DNA from: Peribacillus kribbensis DSM 17871 | Lineage (GTDB): Bacteria; Bacillota; Bacilli; Bacillales; DSM-1321 | Direction: 5' to 3' | Assembly (NCBI RefSeq): GCF_000430765.1 | Contig: NZ_KE387241.1 | Location: forward strand, 242,813-306,812 | Length of the DNA stretch: 64,000 nt | Part shown: positions 42,476 to 52,544 of the stretch, one piece after another | How the letters are laid out: every line of letters starts with the position of its first letter | Position numbering within the stretch: the stretch's first letter is position 1 | Translations under genes and position numbers: made by a program | Notes under the pieces: generated by a model | The model's input: only the letters and a program-made list of their open reading frames with translations | What the model was told of the DNA's origin: nothing | Databases searched by the model: none

Positions 42476-43153
42476 TCAGCTCATATGAATATCTGTTCCA
42501 TACTGAACCAATTGTAGTTTCCTCGCCAAAGACTGAGATGCGAAGTTGTCCCAAGAAGTACTATATAAAGCAATTCGTCCTTGTTTTTGTACCTCTGCAG
42601 CCCAGGCACTTGCTACATTTACTCCATATGCTCTTCCCCGGTAATGTTCATGTGTTGATACACTTGCTTCGTCTGCTTTTGATGTCTGCCTAGCACTACA
42701 ACAAATAGAAACAGGTATATTATCTTCAACTATTACAAAACAAGGTTGCTTATATTCAAAATTCTCAAATGTATGTGGGAAATAAGGCTTTAAAATTTCT
42801 TTGTTTTTATCAGTTACTTTAATTGCTGTTGTGCAGGCCCTTTTTCTGACGTAAGGAAATACATATGCCGGTCCAATCCATAACTTAGTTACCGGTCGGT
42901 CCATGCTTAATACCTCTATTACTTCTCCAAGATTAGCACTAGGAATTGTCCCTATAACTTCTTCTAACTTCTCTACAATTCTCAGAGCTAAGGAATATGA
43001 AAAGCTGACTTCGCTTCCCAATTTGGTAACACCTAAGAAAAATCGTGGTGCTGGTTCGTAGGGTGGTTCATTCACAACCGACATTCGGTTTTCTGCATCG
43101 TGTTTAAATAACACATTCATATGATGTTTCATCAATTCTATATCAGATAACAT
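42476..43153 (-). CDS. GNAT-family N-acetyltransferase
   Basis: A 225-residue protein. The GNAT core is at the C-terminus: VSTHEHYRGRAYGVNVASAWAAEVQKQGRIALYSTSWDNFASQSLARKL, where RGRAYG is the acetyl-CoA loop. The N-terminal half is not recognised. The ATG (43151-43153) follows CCGGAGG. AT-rich, single gene, opposite in direction to its neighbours, as expected of cassette genes. Confidence 0.8.
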   Translation of the reverse strand: MLSDIELMKHHMNVLFKHDAENRMSVVNEPPYEPAPRFFLGVTKLGSEVSFSYSLALRIVEKLEEVIGTIPSANLGEVIEVLSMDRPVTKLWIGPAYVFPYVRKRACTTAIKVTDKNKEILKPYFPHTFENFEYKQPCFVIVEDNIPVSICCSARQTSKADEASVSTHEHYRGRAYGVNVASAWAAEVQKQGRIALYSTSWDNFASQSLARKLQLVQYGTDIHMS

Positions 43154-43256
43154 ATATATTCCTCCGGAATCACTTAATGAATCCAATATTCAAGATGCCT
43201 CTAGCTTTTCCCTGCTTTTTGCACTAAAACCGCTTCGGAAGGGAAACGACAAAAAG

Positions 43257-43310
43257 GGCTGCCTTAGCAGCCCTCCTTCTTTAACTACCGCACCCATTAC
43301 TTAAAGAGAA
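43257..43310. repeat. Candidate cassette-boundary element
   Basis: GGGCTGCCTTAGCAGCCC hairpin, then TCCTTCTTTAACTACCGCACCC and TTACTTAAAG. It shares most bases with the element at 44012. It lies between the GNAT and methyltransferase units. Confidence 0.55.
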
Positions 43311-43440
43311 ATTCTTCACAAACTTTAATTTTCGCTATTCTTGTTAATAGAAATTATTTAGCGCTTTTAAATTATAATCTATTACAAGGAAATATACATT
43401 TTATTCCATAACGGTTTTAAACCAAAAGGAGAAATTAATC

Positions 43441-43915
43441 GTGGACACAATCAAAAGTACAAAGGACAATTGGAATGCAAATCTATATGATAATAAACAT
43501 TCTTTTGTTTCAAAATACGGGAATACCTTGGTTGAATTATTAGTTCCAAAGCAAGGAGAGAAGGTTCTTGACCTTGGTTGTGGAACAGGAGATTTAGCCA
43601 ATACATTATATGAGTTGGGCGTAAAGAACAATTCCCTTGGTATTATCCAAGTATTGCTGAGTATTCAACTTTAATGGAAGACGTAGGCTTTAGAGTGGCT
43701 TTTGCCCAACACTATGATAGACCAACTCAGTTGAATGGACATAATGGATTAAAAAACTGGATTGAAATGTTCGGTAATCATTTGTTCAATGGTATCCCTG
43801 AACAAACAAAAAATGAAATAGTTACAAAAGTTGAAAATAGTTTAAAAGGAACTTTATATAAAGACGGAATTGGATTGCAGATTATAAAAGAATACGTGTA
43901 ATTGGAGTAAAATAA
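43441..43915 (+). pseudogene. Class I SAM methyltransferase, internally deleted and frameshifted
   Basis: The start reads as a methyltransferase with the SAM motif VLDLGCGTGDLA (about residues 40-51). At about 43630 the frame shifts: the true continuation FPWYYPSIAEYSTLMEDVGF lies one frame away and corresponds to the protein's C-terminal third, so about 100 codons are missing. A second shift near 43865 is needed to read WIADYKRIRVIGVK and the stop at 43913. Such a protein cannot fold fully, so this is a pseudogene. Confidence 0.8.
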
Positions 43916-43923
43916 TACTTAAT

Positions 43924-43956
43924 AAAAGGAAGGAATTGAATTGTTCCTTCCTTTTT
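43924..43956 (+). terminator. Terminator after the methyltransferase remnant
   Basis: Stem AAAAGGAAGGAA / TTCCTTCCTTTT with an eight-base loop, then T. Confidence 0.75.
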
Positions 43957-44011
43957 CAATTGTTCCAGTTCCTCTTTCACTAATAGCTGCCCGTCAGCTG
44001 AAGAACAAAAA

Positions 44012-44062
44012 TGCTGCCATAGCAGCCTCCTTCTTTAACTAACTCACCCTATAGTTTAAGTA
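44012..44062. repeat. Candidate cassette-boundary element
   Basis: TGCTGCCATAGCAGCC hairpin, then TCCTTCTTTAACTAACTC and ACCCTATAGTTTAAG. TTTAACTA pairs with TAGTTTAA across the spacer. Best preserved of the set. Confidence 0.55.
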
Positions 44063-44095
44063 CAAATGTCCACAAAGTCACATTTACTCTTATAA

Positions 44096-44125
44096 AGCAC
44101 CTTATTTTAAATTCGATAAGGTGCT
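44096..44125. terminator. Terminator-like hairpin in the island
   Basis: Ten-base stem AGCACCTTAT / ATAAGGTGCT followed by CTTTG. No gene ends just upstream. Confidence 0.55.
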
Positions 44126-44235
44126 CTTTGTGAAAATTTAAGTACCTCATTTACTAATAAAACGGTTTACGGATATTGTTGCTAAATTCATTCATAATTA
44201 TTGCTTCAAGTGCTGTGCAAAAGTTAAAAATCCTC

Positions 44236-44266
44236 TTCAACTAACCTTCCCGTTAATTCAAATAAG
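44236..44266. repeat. Candidate cassette-boundary dyad, right edge of island
   Basis: CTTCAACTAACCTTCCCG followed by TTAATTCAAATAAG. Same AACTAAC core as the dyad at 41131, here in the last gap before the more typical chromosome resumes. Confidence 0.4.
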
Positions 44267-44293
44267 AAGAAAAGAATCGCTGCATAACCCCAT

Positions 44294-45271
44294 TTATTCA
44301 CCTACTAAGCCATCACCATCTCGGTCGTCCATATATTTATAGAGCCATGAATCACGGGTAATGGGCATTTTAAAGCCGGCAGCTTTGGCTTCGGCAATCG
44401 TAACCTGTCCATTATGATTGGTATCTACCTTACTAACATCTTCATCACTGCTTACTGTTCCGTTTGCTCGTACATGGTTTGTTTTCGGTGACGTGCTGCT
44501 CGTACCTGTCGTTACCCCTAAATTTTTGTTCACTTTATCTGGGTTTACATTGTCAAATTCATCTGTAATGGATCGGCCCTGAATTTTGTAGGTGAATGTA
44601 TAATGATTAGGGATTTGCGTCTGAGTATTTGGATATTGAATGACTGCTGCGAAATCTGTACAGCCTCCTGCATCTCGAATCACTTTTTCCATATAAGCTT
44701 GGTCGCCGTGCCGATTGAGAGTGCTGTCCTGAGGTGTAATGTTATATGCGTTTGATACTCCCCCCAGTGAGTCCGCAATCACATGCCCTTTATCCAAGGC
44801 TGGACTCTCTGTACCAGGAACATTTGCTTCATCTGAGTAATATCTGCCTGATGACAAAACATGATCAGTATTCGGATTTTGCAGTATTATATTTTTTGCC
44901 TCAACACGGATCAGTTGTCCGTATTCATTGGTAAAAGCCCAATATTCCCTGTCGCCAAACCCGACATCAACTCTGACATTCGGCTTTCTATCTCCTGACA
45001 TATCACCGCCATCAACTGAAATAAGTGTATATTTACTGTAGTCGAAGTCACCATTAACACTTGTTATAGAAGCTGCCTGTTTCGTAATGGGCTGCTTATT
45101 TTCAGTAGATGCTGGTTTTGCCGGCTTTGCCTCTTTTTTAGAATCAGGCTTCTCAAGTTGAGTCACTTTTTGCTGAATATCCTCTTTCGTTCCCACTTCA
45201 CGATTTGTGCAGCCCATTCCAGCTATCATTGTAAGGATGACAAGGACGATCAGGGTTAAACCTTTTTTCAC
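44294..45271 (-). CDS. Secreted lipoprotein DNA/RNA non-specific endonuclease
   Basis: A 325-residue protein. A signal peptide with lipobox IAGMGC puts Cys21 at the mature N-terminus. A Lys/Pro-rich linker follows, then the beta-beta-alpha nuclease core with catalytic His163 in DKGHVIADSLGG. Near the C-terminus an EF-hand-like loop DTNHNGQVTIAE precedes an excalibur-like DRDGDGLVGE that lacks the usual Cys. The start is GTG eight bases after GGTGGAG. It likely degrades extracellular nucleic acids. Confidence 0.85.
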   Translation of the reverse strand: MKKGLTLIVLVILTMIAGMGCTNREVGTKEDIQQKVTQLEKPDSKKEAKPAKPASTENKQPITKQAASITSVNGDFDYSKYTLISVDGGDMSGDRKPNVRVDVGFGDREYWAFTNEYGQLIRVEAKNIILQNPNTDHVLSSGRYYSDEANVPGTESPALDKGHVIADSLGGVSNAYNITPQDSTLNRHGDQAYMEKVIRDAGGCTDFAAVIQYPNTQTQIPNHYTFTYKIQGRSITDEFDNVNPDKVNKNLGVTTGTSSTSPKTNHVRANGTVSSDEDVSKVDTNHNGQVTIAEAKAAGFKMPITRDSWLYKYMDDRDGDGLVGE

Positions 45272-45365
45272 GTGTTCATCTCCACCTTGTTGTATTCAAA
45301 TTTTTCCAAGAAAAACTTTACCATATCCCGTACAAACTGGCATTGGACAAAATATGGAAATAAAA

Positions 45366-45388
45366 AACGGCCCTTTTAATGGGCCGCT
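45366..45388 (-). terminator. YitT-like gene terminator
   Basis: Stem CGGCCC / GGGCCG with a seven-base loop, T-rich on the minus strand, just after the stop. Confidence 0.75.
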
Positions 45389-45394
45389 ATCCGT

Positions 45395-45982
45395 TTATTT
45401 GATTAAGTATAGCTTCAAGCTTTTAACCGAGGTAATCACCCAGGCTAACATCCCTACCAGAGAAATGATGATGATCGAGTAAAACAGCCGCTCGTCCCTC
45501 AGCAAAATTATCCCTGCCAGAATGATGGCTAAATCAAGGATGAAAAGGGCTATTCCCACATTGACGGAAAAAATCCTGGCCAAAAGAAGTGCTAGTAAAT
45601 CAATGCCGCCGGGGCTGATATGCTGCCGGAGCATAAGCCCAACCCCGGTTCCAATGGCCACTCCTCCCAAAAGTACAGAGCCCAGAGCAGGAAGATGAAC
45701 GAGTGACTCGATCGGACTCAGCAGGGATACGATAACGCTTGAAATAGTGACGCCCCACACGCCGTTTATAAAGTATGTTTTATCATAGATTCCTGCAAAA
45801 ACATAGACCGGTATATTCAAACAAAAAAACACAAGGGAAATCTTCAACCCAAATAGATAATGGATGATCAGACTGATTCCCCAGAAGCCTCCATTGATTA
45901 AATGTGCCGGTATGATAAAGCCATTGATGCCAATGCCTATCAATAGGCTGGCACCAATTGTTATGTAAAGTTTTTGAAGCAT
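45395..45982 (-). CDS. YitT-family membrane protein
   Basis: A 195-residue protein with five or six helices. The family phrase IGINGFIIPAHLINGGFWGISLIIHYLFG (about 17-45) and HISPGGIDLLALLL (about 121-134) are clear. The C-terminal cytoplasmic DUF2179 domain of full YitT proteins is missing, making this the short form. Substrate and function are unknown. Confidence 0.85.
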   Translation of the reverse strand: MLQKLYITIGASLLIGIGINGFIIPAHLINGGFWGISLIIHYLFGLKISLVFFCLNIPVYVFAGIYDKTYFINGVWGVTISSVIVSLLSPIESLVHLPALGSVLLGGVAIGTGVGLMLRQHISPGGIDLLALLLARIFSVNVGIALFILDLAIILAGIILLRDERLFYSIIIISLVGMLAWVITSVKSLKLYLIK

Positions 45983-46187
45983 ATGGCCCCACCCTTGTCC
46001 CGTATTACTTTATACTTTACTATACGGGACAGGCAGCAGTTTTATGACAAGCGCGTCAGCTGACTAATACGCATCTGTTCGGCTGGGTATAGCGTTACTA
46101 TAATAGATCCCCTTCATCAACCTGTTTGTAAGATGCACTTTCATTCACAGACATCTTCAAAAGCAGTAATTAGCAAAAATTGCTCTC

Positions 46188-47111
46188 TTACTGCTCAAGC
46201 CTATTAAAATCACTCAGTACCTTCAGCATTTTGACGGTCAGATATCCCTTCCAGTCTTTTTCGGCTGCTTTCCATTCCTCCTCATATTGGCCAAACCAGG
46301 ACCAGCCTGGATTCCAGGCTCCTTCCGGAGTCAGCCTGTCCAGTTCATAATCCAGATTATCGGGAAGCACTTCCTTAAATAAGTCAGCGAATGGTGATTC
46401 AGGAGAAGTAGCGATCTGCAGCGGAGTGAGTCCATAGTTCTCCCATCCTGCCCTGGAGCGGGGCGTGATTTCCCTGGCAGACTCCCTCAGCCTGTAAAGC
46501 ACCTCCTGCTTGTCTTTGACTTCCAGCCTTTCAAACAGCCTTTGATAGCATAAAAAATCATGCATTTCCATTTTCATCTCAAGCTTATCAAGCTCCTCCA
46601 AGGCACGCACTTTTACGGTATCGAGGAACAACTTCGGAACCAGTTCCGAATATTCCAGAAGATAACCTGTAATTTCCGCACTGGGGTTTGCCCAGGAGGA
46701 GGCAGCCCCTGTATGACCCTTCTCAGCATCAAAATTCCACCAGGGTGCATGCGGTACATCGTTCACTTCCTCCGGGACGCCGTGCCATCCTCCCCTTTTT
46801 TGGTCATATGTATGAAGAAAATATTGAATTCCTTTTTGGATCAGAGGGCTTTCGGAAGTAAGATGCATTTCCCTGGCATATTGAAAGGCAATTGTTGACG
46901 CCATGGGAGAGGAATGCTCAAGTCGGAAGTCTGGTTCCAGAGAATGACCGAATCCTCCATCCTGATTTTGATAGTGAAGCAGCGCCTCTTCCACCAGGGC
47001 TGGGTCTCCACCCTCAAAATAATATTCATATAAACGTACATCTACAGGGCGGGCATTTTTTTTTATAAAGGCTTTGACTCTTCCGAATAGCTCGGAATTC
47101 AGCTTTTTCAT
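46188..47111 (-). CDS. Alpha/alpha-toroid (prenyltransferase-like) protein, unknown
   Basis: A 307-residue soluble protein with repeated QW-type phrases (YQNQDGGFGHSLEPDF at about 46-61, DQKRGGWHGVP at about 103-113 and PEGAWNPGWSWFGQY late), as found in terpenoid cyclase/prenyltransferase toroids. No catalytic DxDD motif is visible, so it may bind rather than cyclise. Single gene with a plain AGGAGG start. Substrate unknown. Confidence 0.7.
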   Translation of the reverse strand: MKKLNSELFGRVKAFIKKNARPVDVRLYEYYFEGGDPALVEEALLHYQNQDGGFGHSLEPDFRLEHSSPMASTIAFQYAREMHLTSESPLIQKGIQYFLHTYDQKRGGWHGVPEEVNDVPHAPWWNFDAEKGHTGAASSWANPSAEITGYLLEYSELVPKLFLDTVKVRALEELDKLEMKMEMHDFLCYQRLFERLEVKDKQEVLYRLRESAREITPRSRAGWENYGLTPLQIATSPESPFADLFKEVLPDNLDYELDRLTPEGAWNPGWSWFGQYEEEWKAAEKDWKGYLTVKMLKVLSDFNRLEQ

Positions 47112-47186
47112 TGAAAATCCTCCTTGTCGGGTTTTCTACAATGTTAATTCGACAGAAGGCAGATTTCTCCTTTTCTCTCCATGAAA

Positions 47187-47215
47187 AAAAGGAGACCAGT
47201 TTCCCGGTCTCCCAT
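47187..47215 (-). terminator. gatCAB operon terminator
   Basis: Stem GGAGACC / GGTCTCC with an eight-base loop and seven T on the minus strand, close after gatB. Confidence 0.85.
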
Positions 47216-47218
47216 TTT

Positions 47219-48649
47219 TTAACGTTTCTGCAGTTCTTCAATCAATAATTTATTGACAAGCGGCGGATTTGCCTGTCCCTTTGTTGCTTTCATAATCTGC
47301 CCGATAAGGAAGCCGACAGCCTTCTGTTTGCCGCTTTTGAAGTCATCAATCGACTGAGGATTATTGTCCAGTGCCTCATTGATGTAAGTTCTCAGGGTTC
47401 CTTCATCAGAAATCTGCACAAGGCCCTTGTCTTTAACAATCTGTTCCGCATTGCCGCCTTTTTCAATCAGTTCCTTAAATACCTGCTTGGCAATCTTGCT
47501 GGAAATGGTACCATTGTCAATCAGCTTGATTAACCCAGCCAGGCTTTCCGGTGTAAGAGACGTTTCATGAAGCTCTTTTCCCTCTGCATTCAGATAGGCA
47601 GACACTTCCCCCATGATCCAGTTGGAGGCAGGCTTTGGCTCAGCCCCCGCTTTTACCGTGCCTTCAAAAAAGTCGGCCGTCTCCTTTGAAACGGTCAGGA
47701 CAGCCGCATCATAGGAAGGAAGCCCGAATTCCTCGGTATACCGTTTCTTTCTTTCATCCGGAAGCTCAGGGATCTCAGCCTGGATACGGGCTTTCCACTC
47801 CGCATCAATGACAATGTCCACAAGATCAGGTTCAGGGAAATAGCGGTAATCATCCGATCCTTCCTTCACACGCATCAAAATGGTCTTGCCCGTTGCTTCA
47901 TCAAAGCGGCGGGTTTCCTGCTCGATCGTTCCCCCGGAGCTGAGAACTTCAGCCTGACGTTTTTCTTCGTACTCAAGTCCTTTTTTCACAAAGTTAAAGG
48001 AGTTCAGGTTCTTCAGCTCTGTCTTTGTGCCGAATTCCTTCTGGCCGGCAGGGCGGAGGGAAATATTGGCGTCACAGCGCAGAGATCCTTCCTCCATTTT
48101 ACAGTCGGAAACACCTGTATACTGGATGATGGATTTCAGCTTTTCTAAATATGCATAAGCCTCCTCCGGTGAGGTGATGTCTGGTTCTGAAACAATTTCG
48201 ACCAGCGGCGTTCCCTGGCGGTTATAATCGACCAGGGAATAGCCGTCGCCTGTATGAGTAAGCTTTCCTGCGTCTTCTTCCATATGGATCCTGGTAATTC
48301 CAATTTTCTTCTTATTTCCGTTCACTTCAATTTCGATCCAGCCATTCTCTCCGATGGGCTTATCAAACTGAGAGATTTGATAGGCCTTTGGATTGTCCGG
48401 ATAGAAATAATTTTTCCGGTCAAATTTAGTAACCTCTGCTACTTCGCAGTTCAAGGCAAGTGCTGCTTTCATGGCATATTCAACAGCCTTTTTATTCACA
48501 ACAGGAAGAACCCCCGGATAACCCAGGTCAATGACACTTGTGTTCGTGTTCGGCTCAGCTCCAAAATGGTTGGGGCTTGAAGAAAAAATTTTGGATTCTG
48601 TTTTTAATTCAACGTGCACTTCAAGGCCGATGACAGTTTCAAAGCTCAT
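47219..48649 (-). CDS. gatB: Aspartyl/glutamyl-tRNA amidotransferase subunit B
   Basis: A 476-residue kinase-like subunit that activates Glu-tRNA(Gln) by ATP. It opens [24 protein letters not shown] and includes the GatB signature [17 protein letters not shown] and [15 protein letters not shown]. The ATG at 48647-48649 starts one base after the gatA stop, with GGGGG inside the end of gatA. An in-frame upstream start lies within gatA. Length is normal. Confidence 0.97.
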   Translation of the reverse strand: MSFETVIGLEVHVELKTESKIFSSSPNHFGAEPNTNTSVIDLGYPGVLPVVNKKAVEYAMKAALALNCEVAEVTKFDRKNYFYPDNPKAYQISQFDKPIGENGWIEIEVNGNKKKIGITRIHMEEDAGKLTHTGDGYSLVDYNRQGTPLVEIVSEPDITSPEEAYAYLEKLKSIIQYTGVSDCKMEEGSLRCDANISLRPAGQKEFGTKTELKNLNSFNFVKKGLEYEEKRQAEVLSSGGTIEQETRRFDEATGKTILMRVKEGSDDYRYFPEPDLVDIVIDAEWKARIQAEIPELPDERKKRYTEEFGLPSYDAAVLTVSKETADFFEGTVKAGAEPKPASNWIMGEVSAYLNAEGKELHETSLTPESLAGLIKLIDNGTISSKIAKQVFKELIEKGGNAEQIVKDKGLVQISDEGTLRTYINEALDNNPQSIDDFKSGKQKAVGFLIGQIMKATKGQANPPLVNKLLIEELQKR

Positions 48650-48650
48650 T

Positions 48651-50120
48651 TTATTTTCCCCCTTCCATAACAGGCTTTTGTTTATGAAAATCCGTTGCCT
48701 GCTCAAATGCATGAGCGGCACGGTAAACGGTGCTTTCATCAAAATGGCGGCCGATGATCTGCAAACCTATCGGCAGGCCGTTTGAAAAACCACAAGGAAC
48801 AGAGATTCCAGGCACTCCTGCAAGGTTGACCGGGATTGTCAGAATGTCATTTGCATACATGGTCAGCGGATCCTTCGTCTTTTCGCCAATTCTGAAAGCA
48901 GGTGTCGGAGCAGTAGGACCGACAATTACATCATATTTTTCAAATACTTTCTCAAAGTCCTGTTTGATCAGCGTGCGTACCTGCTGGGCCTTTTTATAAT
49001 ATGCGTCATAATAGCCAGAGCTTAACGCAAACGTACCAAGCATAATCCGGCGCTTGACTTCCTCGCCGAATCCTTCTGATCTCGTATTTTTGTACATCTC
49101 CAGAAGTGTTTTAGCGTTATCAGTGCGATATCCATAGCGGACACCGTCAAACCGCGCCAGGTTGGCTGATGCCTCTGAGGAGGATAACAAATAGTAGGCC
49201 GACAGGGCATATTTTGAGTGCGGGAGGGAAACCTCTTCCCACTCAGCACCTAAACCTTCTAACACCTTCAGGGCGCTCAGTACTGAATTGCGCACATCTT
49301 CACTGATACCCTCGCCCAGGTATTCTTTCGGAACTCCGATTTTAAGTCCCTTGATATCACCCGTAAGGCTTTCCGAATATTTCGGAACCCCCACATCAGC
49401 AGAAGTTGAATCCATGGCATCCAGTCCTGCGATGGCTTCTAGTAGGTAGGCATTATCCTCCACAGTGCGGGTAATCGGCCCGATCTGCTCCAAGGATGAA
49501 GCAAAGGCAATCAATCCAAAACGGGATACCCTTCCATAAGTCGGCTTAAGTCCTACCACTCCACAATAGGCTGCCGGCTGGCGGATGGAACCGCCTGTAT
49601 CAGAACCGAGGGAGAAGAGAACCTCGCCGGAGGCAACGGCAGCCGCTGAGCCGCCCGAAGAGCCTCCTGGAACATACTCCGGGTTCCATGGATTCAAGGT
49701 CTTTTGAAACGCAGAATTTTCATTGGAGGAACCCATCCCGAATTCATCCATATTCAATTTACCAATGGTGATGGTTCCTGCTTTATGTAATTTTTGCATA
49801 ACTGTTGCATCATAGATGGGATTGAAATTCTCTAAGATCCGGCTGCCGCTTGTCGTACGGAGATTCTTGGTGACGATATTGTCCTTGATTCCAATCGGCA
49901 GTCCCCATAATGCGCCGCCTGCTTTTCCTTTAACAGCCTGTTCATCAAGAAGTGCCGCCTGCTTTTTGGCTTCTTCTTCATTCAAAGTCAGGAACGCCTT
50001 AATTTCCGGGTCTGTCTCTGATATCCGTTTAAAGGACTCCTCTATGAGATCAGATACCTTTATTTCCTTTTTCTCCAATAAACTCTTTAATTCTGAAACT
50101 CTCTGCTCCAGCAATGACAT
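48651..50120 (-). CDS. gatA: Glutamyl-tRNA(Gln) amidotransferase subunit A
   Basis: A 489-residue amidase-signature enzyme that releases ammonia from glutamine for GatB. The Ser-cisSer-Lys triad is Lys79 (GIKDNI), Ser154 ([13 protein letters not shown]) and Ser178 ([10 protein letters not shown]). The start follows AAGGAGGGG. It sits 13 bases after gatC. Confidence 0.97.
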   Translation of the reverse strand: MSLLEQRVSELKSLLEKKEIKVSDLIEESFKRISETDPEIKAFLTLNEEEAKKQAALLDEQAVKGKAGGALWGLPIGIKDNIVTKNLRTTSGSRILENFNPIYDATVMQKLHKAGTITIGKLNMDEFGMGSSNENSAFQKTLNPWNPEYVPGGSSGGSAAAVASGEVLFSLGSDTGGSIRQPAAYCGVVGLKPTYGRVSRFGLIAFASSLEQIGPITRTVEDNAYLLEAIAGLDAMDSTSADVGVPKYSESLTGDIKGLKIGVPKEYLGEGISEDVRNSVLSALKVLEGLGAEWEEVSLPHSKYALSAYYLLSSSEASANLARFDGVRYGYRTDNAKTLLEMYKNTRSEGFGEEVKRRIMLGTFALSSGYYDAYYKKAQQVRTLIKQDFEKVFEKYDVIVGPTAPTPAFRIGEKTKDPLTMYANDILTIPVNLAGVPGISVPCGFSNGLPIGLQIIGRHFDESTVYRAAHAFEQATDFHKQKPVMEGGK

Positions 50121-50132
50121 GTCTTCCCCTCC

Positions 50133-50423
50133 TTAGTCGATAATCGATGGAACGCGGATATGCCCATCCTTGCTGTCCGGTGCATTCTTTAAGACTTCTG
50201 CAATTGGCAGCCCGTTTTCCGCTTTGTCTTCCCTCAGTACATTTTTCATTTCCAATACATGAGAAGTCGGCTCCACGTTCTTGGTATCCAGTTCATTTAG
50301 CTGCTCTGCAAAAGAAATAATCGCATCTAGTTCTTTTCTGAGTGTTTCCGTCTCTTCCTCTGTTACGGCAAGTCTGGCTAAATTAGCGACATGCTTTACC
50401 TGGTCCGCTGATATACGGCTCAT
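50133..50423 (-). CDS. gatC: Glutamyl-tRNA(Gln) amidotransferase subunit C
   Basis: A 96-residue small subunit that stabilises the GatAB complex. It reads [20 protein letters not shown] and ends [11 protein letters not shown]. The ATG at 50421-50423 has GGAGGTGGAAGG upstream. An open frame extends 60 codons further upstream but has no homology. First gene of gatCAB. Confidence 0.95.
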   Translation of the reverse strand: MSRISADQVKHVANLARLAVTEEETETLRKELDAIISFAEQLNELDTKNVEPTSHVLEMKNVLREDKAENGLPIAEVLKNAPDSKDGHIRVPSIID

Positions 50424-50701
50424 TCCTTCCACCTCCATGTTCGTACAAACAGAATATATTGATAATATCAGACTTTTTCGCATTAAAGCAACAAGTCCTT
50501 CCTTCATAATGCGACATTCTAAAAAAAACAGAAGAATTTGAAAGAATGGCCTGCCTTCAGATTTGTCGAATGCCTTAATCAAACGTTTAATTAAAACCTC
50601 CATAGAGATTTACATACCAGCCATCACACCCTTTCTCCGCTAAAAATCCTGTTATTCCCAATACCTAAAACCCTCGAATATTGTCCGGGAAATATGGCAC
50701 A

Positions 50702-50727
50702 GGAAATGGGGATGGTTCCCCATTTCC
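50702..50727. repeat. REP-like palindrome
   Basis: Arms GGAAATGGGGA / TCCCCATTTCC around TGGT, placed between the pruA terminator and the gatC upstream region. The best-preserved of the copies together with those at 27503 and 34911. Confidence 0.7.
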
Positions 50728-50732
50728 CAACT

Positions 50733-50758
50733 AAAAAACCCCCACAAAGAGCGGGGGT
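50733..50758 (-). terminator. pruA terminator
   Basis: Stem ACCCCC / GGGGGT with a nine-base loop, followed by six T on the minus strand. Confidence 0.75.
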
Positions 50759-50773
50759 CATGAATCCTGAGTA

Positions 50774-52327
50774 TTAGAATGCTTCTGAAGTGGTTTTACC
50801 CTGCATATGAAGAGCCAGGTAGTCCGGGCCTCCAGCTTTTGAGTCTGTTCCAGACATGTTGAATCCGCCGAATGGCTGGTATCCAACGATGGCTCCAGTA
50901 CAGCCGCGGTTGAAGTATAGGTTTCCTACATGGAATTCTTCACGTGCCTTTTCAAGGTTTGCACGGTTGTTTGTGATTACAGCCCCTGTTAGGCCGTATT
51001 CTGTATTATTGGCAATTTCGATCGCATGATCAAAATCCTTTGCCTTCGCGAAGGCAACGACCGGTCCAAAGATTTCTTCCTGCATAATGCGTGCCTGAGG
51101 ATCCACATCGGCAATAATCGTTGGCTGAACGAAGAAGCCTTTAGAGTTATCCCCTTCTCCACCAGCAGCCAGACGTCCCTCTTCTTTTCCGATTTCAATG
51201 TATTCCATGATCTTCTTGAATGCATTGTTATCGATGACAGGGCCCATAAAGTTGCTCGGGTCGGTTGGATTACCGATTGTCAGGTCTTTTGTCAGCTCGA
51301 CAGCGCGCTGGAGAACCTGATCATATACATCCTCCACAATGACCGCCCGGGAGCATGCCGAACATTTTTGGCCGGAGAAGCCGAAAGCAGATTTTACGAT
51401 AGATTGAGCAGCCAGTTCAAGATCTGCCTCTTTATCTACTACAATCGTATCCTTTCCTCCCATTTCAGCGATGACACGCTTCAGCCAGATTTGGCCTTCA
51501 TTTACCTTGGATGCACGCTCATTGATACGAATGCCTACATCACGGGATCCTGTGAAGGAGACAAAGCGGGTACGCGGATGGTCAACCAGGTAGTCGCCCA
51601 CTTCAGCACCGCTTCCCGGAACGAAGTTAAGTACCCCCTTAGGAAGTCCTGCTTCCTCCATCACTTCCACGAATTTTGCCGCAACTACAGGTGTAGTGGA
51701 AGCTGGCTTTAATAGCACGGTGTTACCGGTTACAATCGCTGCCACAGTAGTTCCTGCCATAATCGCAAACGGGAAGTTCCAAGGAGAAATGATAATTCCG
51801 ATTCCAAGCGGAATATAATTAAAACGGTTGAATTCATTTGGACGGCTCTGAACAGGAATTCCATCCTTCAATTTAAGCATCTGGCGGCCGTAGAACTCAA
51901 GGAAGTCAATCGCTTCTGCTGTATCGGCATCCGCTTCGTTCCATGGCTTACCAGCTTCTTTCGTGAGCAGGGCTGAAAATTCATCTTTGCGGCGGCGGAT
52001 AATGGCCGCAGCACGGAATAATACATCTGCCCTGGTTTCAGCTTTTGTCTTTTTCCAAGTTTTAAATGCTTCATCAGCAGCCTGCATGGCTTTTTCAGCA
52101 AGCTCGCGGTCTGCCTTTGAGACGCGCCCGATGACTTCTTCTTTATCGGCAGGGTTTACTGAGATGATTTTTTCTTCAGTCGAGATGCGCTCTCCGCCGA
52201 TCACTAAATCGTAGTCTTTTCCAAGATAGCCCTGTACTTTTTCCAAGGCATCCATATACGACTGTTTATTTGATTCTACGGAAAAATCCGTAAACGGCTC
52301 ATGCTTATATTGTTGTACCAACCCCAT
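50774..52327 (-). CDS. pruA: L-glutamate gamma-semialdehyde dehydrogenase
   Basis: A 517-residue aldehyde dehydrogenase. It oxidises glutamate semialdehyde (from proline or arginine) to glutamate with NAD+. Catalytic Cys322 lies in [11 protein letters not shown] and general base Glu288 in [17 protein letters not shown] is the NAD-binding motif. The start [16 protein letters not shown] matches Bacillus RocA/YcgN. No proline dehydrogenase gene is adjacent. The ribosome site is AGAGGAG. Confidence 0.95.
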   Translation of the reverse strand: MGLVQQYKHEPFTDFSVESNKQSYMDALEKVQGYLGKDYDLVIGGERISTEEKIISVNPADKEEVIGRVSKADRELAEKAMQAADEAFKTWKKTKAETRADVLFRAAAIIRRRKDEFSALLTKEAGKPWNEADADTAEAIDFLEFYGRQMLKLKDGIPVQSRPNEFNRFNYIPLGIGIIISPWNFPFAIMAGTTVAAIVTGNTVLLKPASTTPVVAAKFVEVMEEAGLPKGVLNFVPGSGAEVGDYLVDHPRTRFVSFTGSRDVGIRINERASKVNEGQIWLKRVIAEMGGKDTIVVDKEADLELAAQSIVKSAFGFSGQKCSACSRAVIVEDVYDQVLQRAVELTKDLTIGNPTDPSNFMGPVIDNNAFKKIMEYIEIGKEEGRLAAGGEGDNSKGFFVQPTIIADVDPQARIMQEEIFGPVVAFAKAKDFDHAIEIANNTEYGLTGAVITNNRANLEKAREEFHVGNLYFNRGCTGAIVGYQPFGGFNMSGTDSKAGGPDYLALHMQGKTTSEAF

Positions 52328-52455
52328 CGCTCCTCTTAAAATAAATTAAAACTCACAATACTTAGTTTAACTTAAATTTTCTAAGTCTTCAATTATGTTA
52401 TTCTATTTAGAATTTGCTTCTAGATTCTTGCTGCTTTTTATAGAATGCAAAAAAG

Positions 52456-52493
52456 AGGCAGCCCCGATAGGAATTCCTCCTGTGAGACTGCCT
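52456..52493 (-). terminator. Likely camS terminator
   Basis: Outer arms AGGCAG / CTGCCT enclose an inner AGGAATTCCT dyad, with T runs on both sides. On the minus strand it ends a transcript about 140 bases after camS. Confidence 0.6.
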
Positions 52494-52544
52494 TCATTTT
52501 TTATTATGGCTGTTTTCGTAAACTTTGTTGCTTTGGAACAAGGC

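Noticed and set aside
51026..51712. Plus-strand frame of 228 codons
   Set aside because: It lies wholly antisense to pruA, has no ribosome site or recognisable motif, and pruA is certain.
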